Below are positions 62,173-64,000 of a DNA stretch of 64,000 nt, in pieces. The stretch comes from Chitinimonas sp036961565 (GTDB lineage Bacteria > Pseudomonadota > Gammaproteobacteria > Burkholderiales > Chitinimonadaceae). The position numbers were made by a program, and so were the translations under genes. The stretch is from assembly GCF_036961565.1 (NCBI RefSeq), contig NZ_JBAMDD010000004.1:282008-346007 (forward strand). Direction: 5' to 3'. The notes beneath the pieces are model-generated. The model was not told the origin of the DNA. It did no database searches and saw only the letters and a program-made list of their open reading frames with translations. The first letter of the stretch is position 1, and every line of letters starts with the position of its first letter.

Positions 62173-63438
62173 TTACTTAGCGCCCCTCTCGGGAGCATAG
62201 TTCATTTGTCCGCCGGAATACTGGGCAAAAGCGTCAGCCATGGTCCCTGTCTCTGTACCCGTGACATATTTCGCCCAGTCTTCCATCATTTTCCGTCGCT
62301 GCTCTAGTAGATCAGTACGATGGTAGGCTGCTTCGACTTTATTTTTGACCGTATGTGCCAAGGCTCTTTCGGCCAGATCTCTGGAATACCCTTGCTCGCT
62401 ACACCAATCACGGAAACTGGAGCGGAAGCCATGAGCCGTTGCGAACCGTTCAGGTATATCACTCTGCGCGTGAACCCTACGCAAGAGCGAAGTCAGGGCC
62501 ATATCGGATAACGCCACGGCGTCTCGCGGCGAGGGGAAGACGAGTACTTCGTGTTGTCCTTGCTGTTGGCTCAGGATTTCCAAAGCACGCCGAGAAAGGG
62601 GTACGCGATGCAACTGCTTGGCCTTCATCCGTTCAGCAGGGATCATCCAGACTCCAGCCTTGAGGTCGAACTCTTGCCACACCGCTCCCCGTACCTCACC
62701 CGAGCGCGCAGCAGTGAGTATCAGAAACTCCAGCATGGGTCGTGTTACATCCCCTCGTATTGTCTGCCTGAGGTGCTGTTGCACAAATGCGGGGATGTCT
62801 CGCCAGGGCATAGCCGGTTGGTGCTCAACTTTACTGGGTTGCTGCGGCAGTAAATAGTCTACGACATCCACGGGGTTAGCCTTACAGTGTCCGCGCGCCC
62901 AACTCCAGGCCATCACGGCGTGCAGCCGTTGCTTCACCCTGCTGGCGGTCTCTTCGATAGACAGCCATATCGGGCGAAGCACGTCGGCAATATCAGCAGG
63001 GGTAATGCTGTCCACCGGCTTGTGGCCGATCTTGGGATAGGCATATTGCACCAAGGTCGATATCCACTGCTTGCCATGCTTGGAGCTCTTCCAACCAGGC
63101 AGCAATTCCTTGTGCAGAATGGTTGCCGCTTCTTCGAATGTCGGGATACGTGGCTTCTCGGCCAGCGCTTTCCTGGCCTCAAGCGGGTCGGTCCCTGCGG
63201 CAAGCTGCTCTCTCATCGCCCGCGCTAGTTTGCCCGCATCGGCAATGCCAACGTCCGGGTAACTGCCCAGGCCGGCGTTGCGCCGTTTGCCTGTTTGTGG
63301 GCTGACGAAGCGGAATACCCATTTGCCACATCCTCTAGTAGTAGAAGGATGAAGCGTTAGCCCCGTCACACCTCCGTGGGGCAAGGGTAGATCCTCCGGT
63401 TTCATGTTTCGAGCCTTGGCATCAGTCAGCACCGCCAT
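62173..63438 (-). CDS. P4-type tyrosine integrase of the island
   Basis: The 421-residue protein has an N-terminal DUF4102 arm-binding domain (MAVLTDAKARNMKPED, KRRNAGLGSYPDVGIADAGK), a SAM-like core-binding domain (about 105-200) and the catalytic domain with all residues: Arg in TAARSGEVRG, Lys in MKAKQLHRVPL, HGFRSSFRDW (H-x2-R), His in RALAHT and the Tyr nucleophile in EAAYHRTD (about residue 380). GGGGGGA lies six bases before the ATG at 63438. It catalyses integration at and excision from tRNA-Ser. Confidence 0.93.
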   Translation of the reverse strand: MAVLTDAKARNMKPEDLPLPHGGVTGLTLHPSTTRGCGKWVFRFVSPQTGKRRNAGLGSYPDVGIADAGKLARAMREQLAAGTDPLEARKALAEKPRIPTFEEAATILHKELLPGWKSSKHGKQWISTLVQYAYPKIGHKPVDSITPADIADVLRPIWLSIEETASRVKQRLHAVMAWSWARGHCKANPVDVVDYLLPQQPSKVEHQPAMPWRDIPAFVQQHLRQTIRGDVTRPMLEFLILTAARSGEVRGAVWQEFDLKAGVWMIPAERMKAKQLHRVPLSRRALEILSQQQGQHEVLVFPSPRDAVALSDMALTSLLRRVHAQSDIPERFATAHGFRSSFRDWCSEQGYSRDLAERALAHTVKNKVEAAYHRTDLLEQRRKMMEDWAKYVTGTETGTMADAFAQYSGGQMNYAPERGAK

Positions 63439-63458
63439 GATCTATCCCCCCATAATTG

Positions 63459-63479
63459 GTATGCCAGTTGGTATGCCAC
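63459..63479. promoter_or_regulatory. Right pair of putative integrase arm-binding motifs
   Basis: GGTATGCCA occurs at 63459 and 63471, 12 bp apart, just upstream of int. It mirrors the pair at 20656/20668. Because it lies in the int promoter region it may also allow autoregulation. Confidence 0.55.
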
Positions 63480-63597
63480 AAAATCTTAGATTCCACTGAA
63501 CGTGATTGTACCAACCTGAATCACAACACGATACAACATACTGAATTTATTGTACTTTATAGACATCCTTGGGCTTCATTGGACACTATTCAGGCGG

Positions 63598-63612
63598 TCA
63601 CCGCTTCCGCCA
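63598..63612 (+). repeat. attR: 15-bp copy of the tRNA-Ser 3' end
   Basis: TCACCGCTTCCGCCA is identical to 20586-20600. No further tRNA sequence is present, as expected for the distal att site. Confidence 0.8.
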
Positions 63613-63644
63613 GAATTTCGCAAGCCCTTGATCTAATTGTGACG

Positions 63645-63958
63645 GGAACCATAAAGTTGCCGCAACGGCAAGTATATGCTTCCACTTTGCCGTATTTTCT
63701 TACAAGCCCCGTAAGAAATGGCACTACAGTCGATCTTCCCGCCCGCCCCTCATCTGCTTCAGAGCCAGGCCGTTCAACGGTTTCAGCGGTTTACCCCCCT
63801 AAGCCTCACTCTGCCGCACGTATGCCATTGGACTGGCAGCTTTATGCTTCGTTTTTCGCAAAACGGCAGCTTTATGGTTCCCGCTTCTCACGTGTGGAAC
63901 CATAAAGTTGCCGCTTTTCGTGCAGCATGGAACCATATGGGAAGCATAAAGTTGCCGC
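63645..63958. repeat. Iteron-like array GGAA(C/G)CATAAAG(T/C)TGCC
   Basis: Five copies lie outside attR: 63645-63663 (+), 63835-63851 (-), 63865-63881 (-), 63896-63914 (+) and 63940-63958 (+); partial copies lie near 63675 and 63928. The last four are mirrored: an AGC-type and an ACC-type copy in reverse, then ACC-type and AGC-type in forward direction. The 562 bp from 63439 to the window end hold no convincing gene. Confidence 0.7.
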
Positions 63959-64000
63959 AGGTGCTCGACCCCAAATTGGCGCGTAGCATCGTACGGCCAG

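Larger units (their letters stand above)
20586..63612. mobile_element. Genomic island integrated at tRNA-Ser (about 43 kb)
   Basis: Boundaries are the 15-bp direct repeat TCACCGCTTCCGCCA at 20586-20600 and 63598-63612. Inside both boundaries lies a pair of GGTATGCCA-type motifs with the same 12-bp period, which look like integrase arm sites. A P4-type integrase gene is at the right end, an AlpA regulator and replication-type genes are at the left end. The left 10 kb is clearly lower in GC than the flanking chromosome, while the Rhs/secretion cargo (31-61 kb) is host-like in composition. The integrase lies at the end distal to the tRNA, which is less common than the tRNA-proximal position. Nested acquisition of the cargo is possible. 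Confidence 0.8.

Noticed and set aside
63456..63905. 149-codon plus-strand frame over attR and the repeat array
   Set aside because: It spans recombination sites and repeats, with no domain and no ribosome site.
63645..63958. Repeat array as CRISPR
   Set aside because: Copies are in both orientations with irregular spacing of 14-170 bp and no cas genes.

Overview
The window looks like a chromosome segment of a GC-rich Gram-negative bacterium, most likely a betaproteobacterium. Clues are the leucine/isovalerate (liu) catabolic genes, the two-partner secretion locus, a flagellar FliD-like protein, secretin-type machinery, and an H-NS-family protein with the beta-type YRSGPGQEWTGRGRKP-like DNA-binding loop. 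The taxonomic call is inference from gene content only.

Region 1 (1-20.5 kb) is core-like chromosome. It carries the end of liuB, then an archaemetzincin-like protease, a YaiI/DUF188 protein, liuC and liuD on the plus strand. These are followed by an orphan FliD-like gene, a class II glutamine amidotransferase, a small zinc-ribbon protein, a minus-strand two-partner secretion operon (TpsB transporter, 2181-residue TpsA exoprotein, FecR-domain protein), an unknown membrane protein, a RutE-like nitroreductase, a BAX-inhibitor-1 family protein and tRNA-Ser(TGA).

Region 2 (20.59-63.61 kb) is read as one genomic island inserted in the 3' end of tRNA-Ser. Its last 15 bases (20586-20600) recur exactly at 63598-63612. 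Just inside each end lies a pair of GGTATGCCA-type motifs with a 12-bp period, and a P4-type tyrosine integrase sits at the right end. The left 10 kb is lower in GC and holds a satellite/inovirus-like replication module: AlpA-type regulator, DUF3987-like protein, XRE repressor, DUF932 protein and a YagK/YfjJ (inovirus Gp2) HUH-like protein. Three small exported or membrane proteins and a 53-nt perfect palindrome lie among them.

The cargo (28.9-61.1 kb, all on the minus strand) is the striking part. Two giant proteins (3375 and 3253 aa) each have an N-terminal signal peptide, tandem Ig-like repeats, a SpvB/TcB-like section, FG-GAP-like repeats and an Rhs/YD-repeat core with a variable tail. 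They flank a tightly packed 11-gene type II secretion/type IV pilus-like operon: PilO-, PilP-, PilM- and PilN-like proteins, a lipoprotein secretin with TPR and cohesin-like ends, four pseudopilins, GspF and GspE. Downstream of the second Rhs protein are its likely immunity gene and a displaced deaminase-type toxin/immunity pair. My inference is that the island carries a self-contained contact- or diffusion-dependent toxin system. In this view Sec delivers Rhs/Tc-like cocoons to the periplasm and the T2SS-like machine moves them out. No prepilin peptidase is present, so a host enzyme would be needed.

The right end has a truncated IS5-type transposase, an H-NS-like gene apparently co-transcribed with the integrase, attR, and, outside the island, a mirrored array of GGAA(C/G)CATAAAG(T/C)TGCC repeats running to the window edge.
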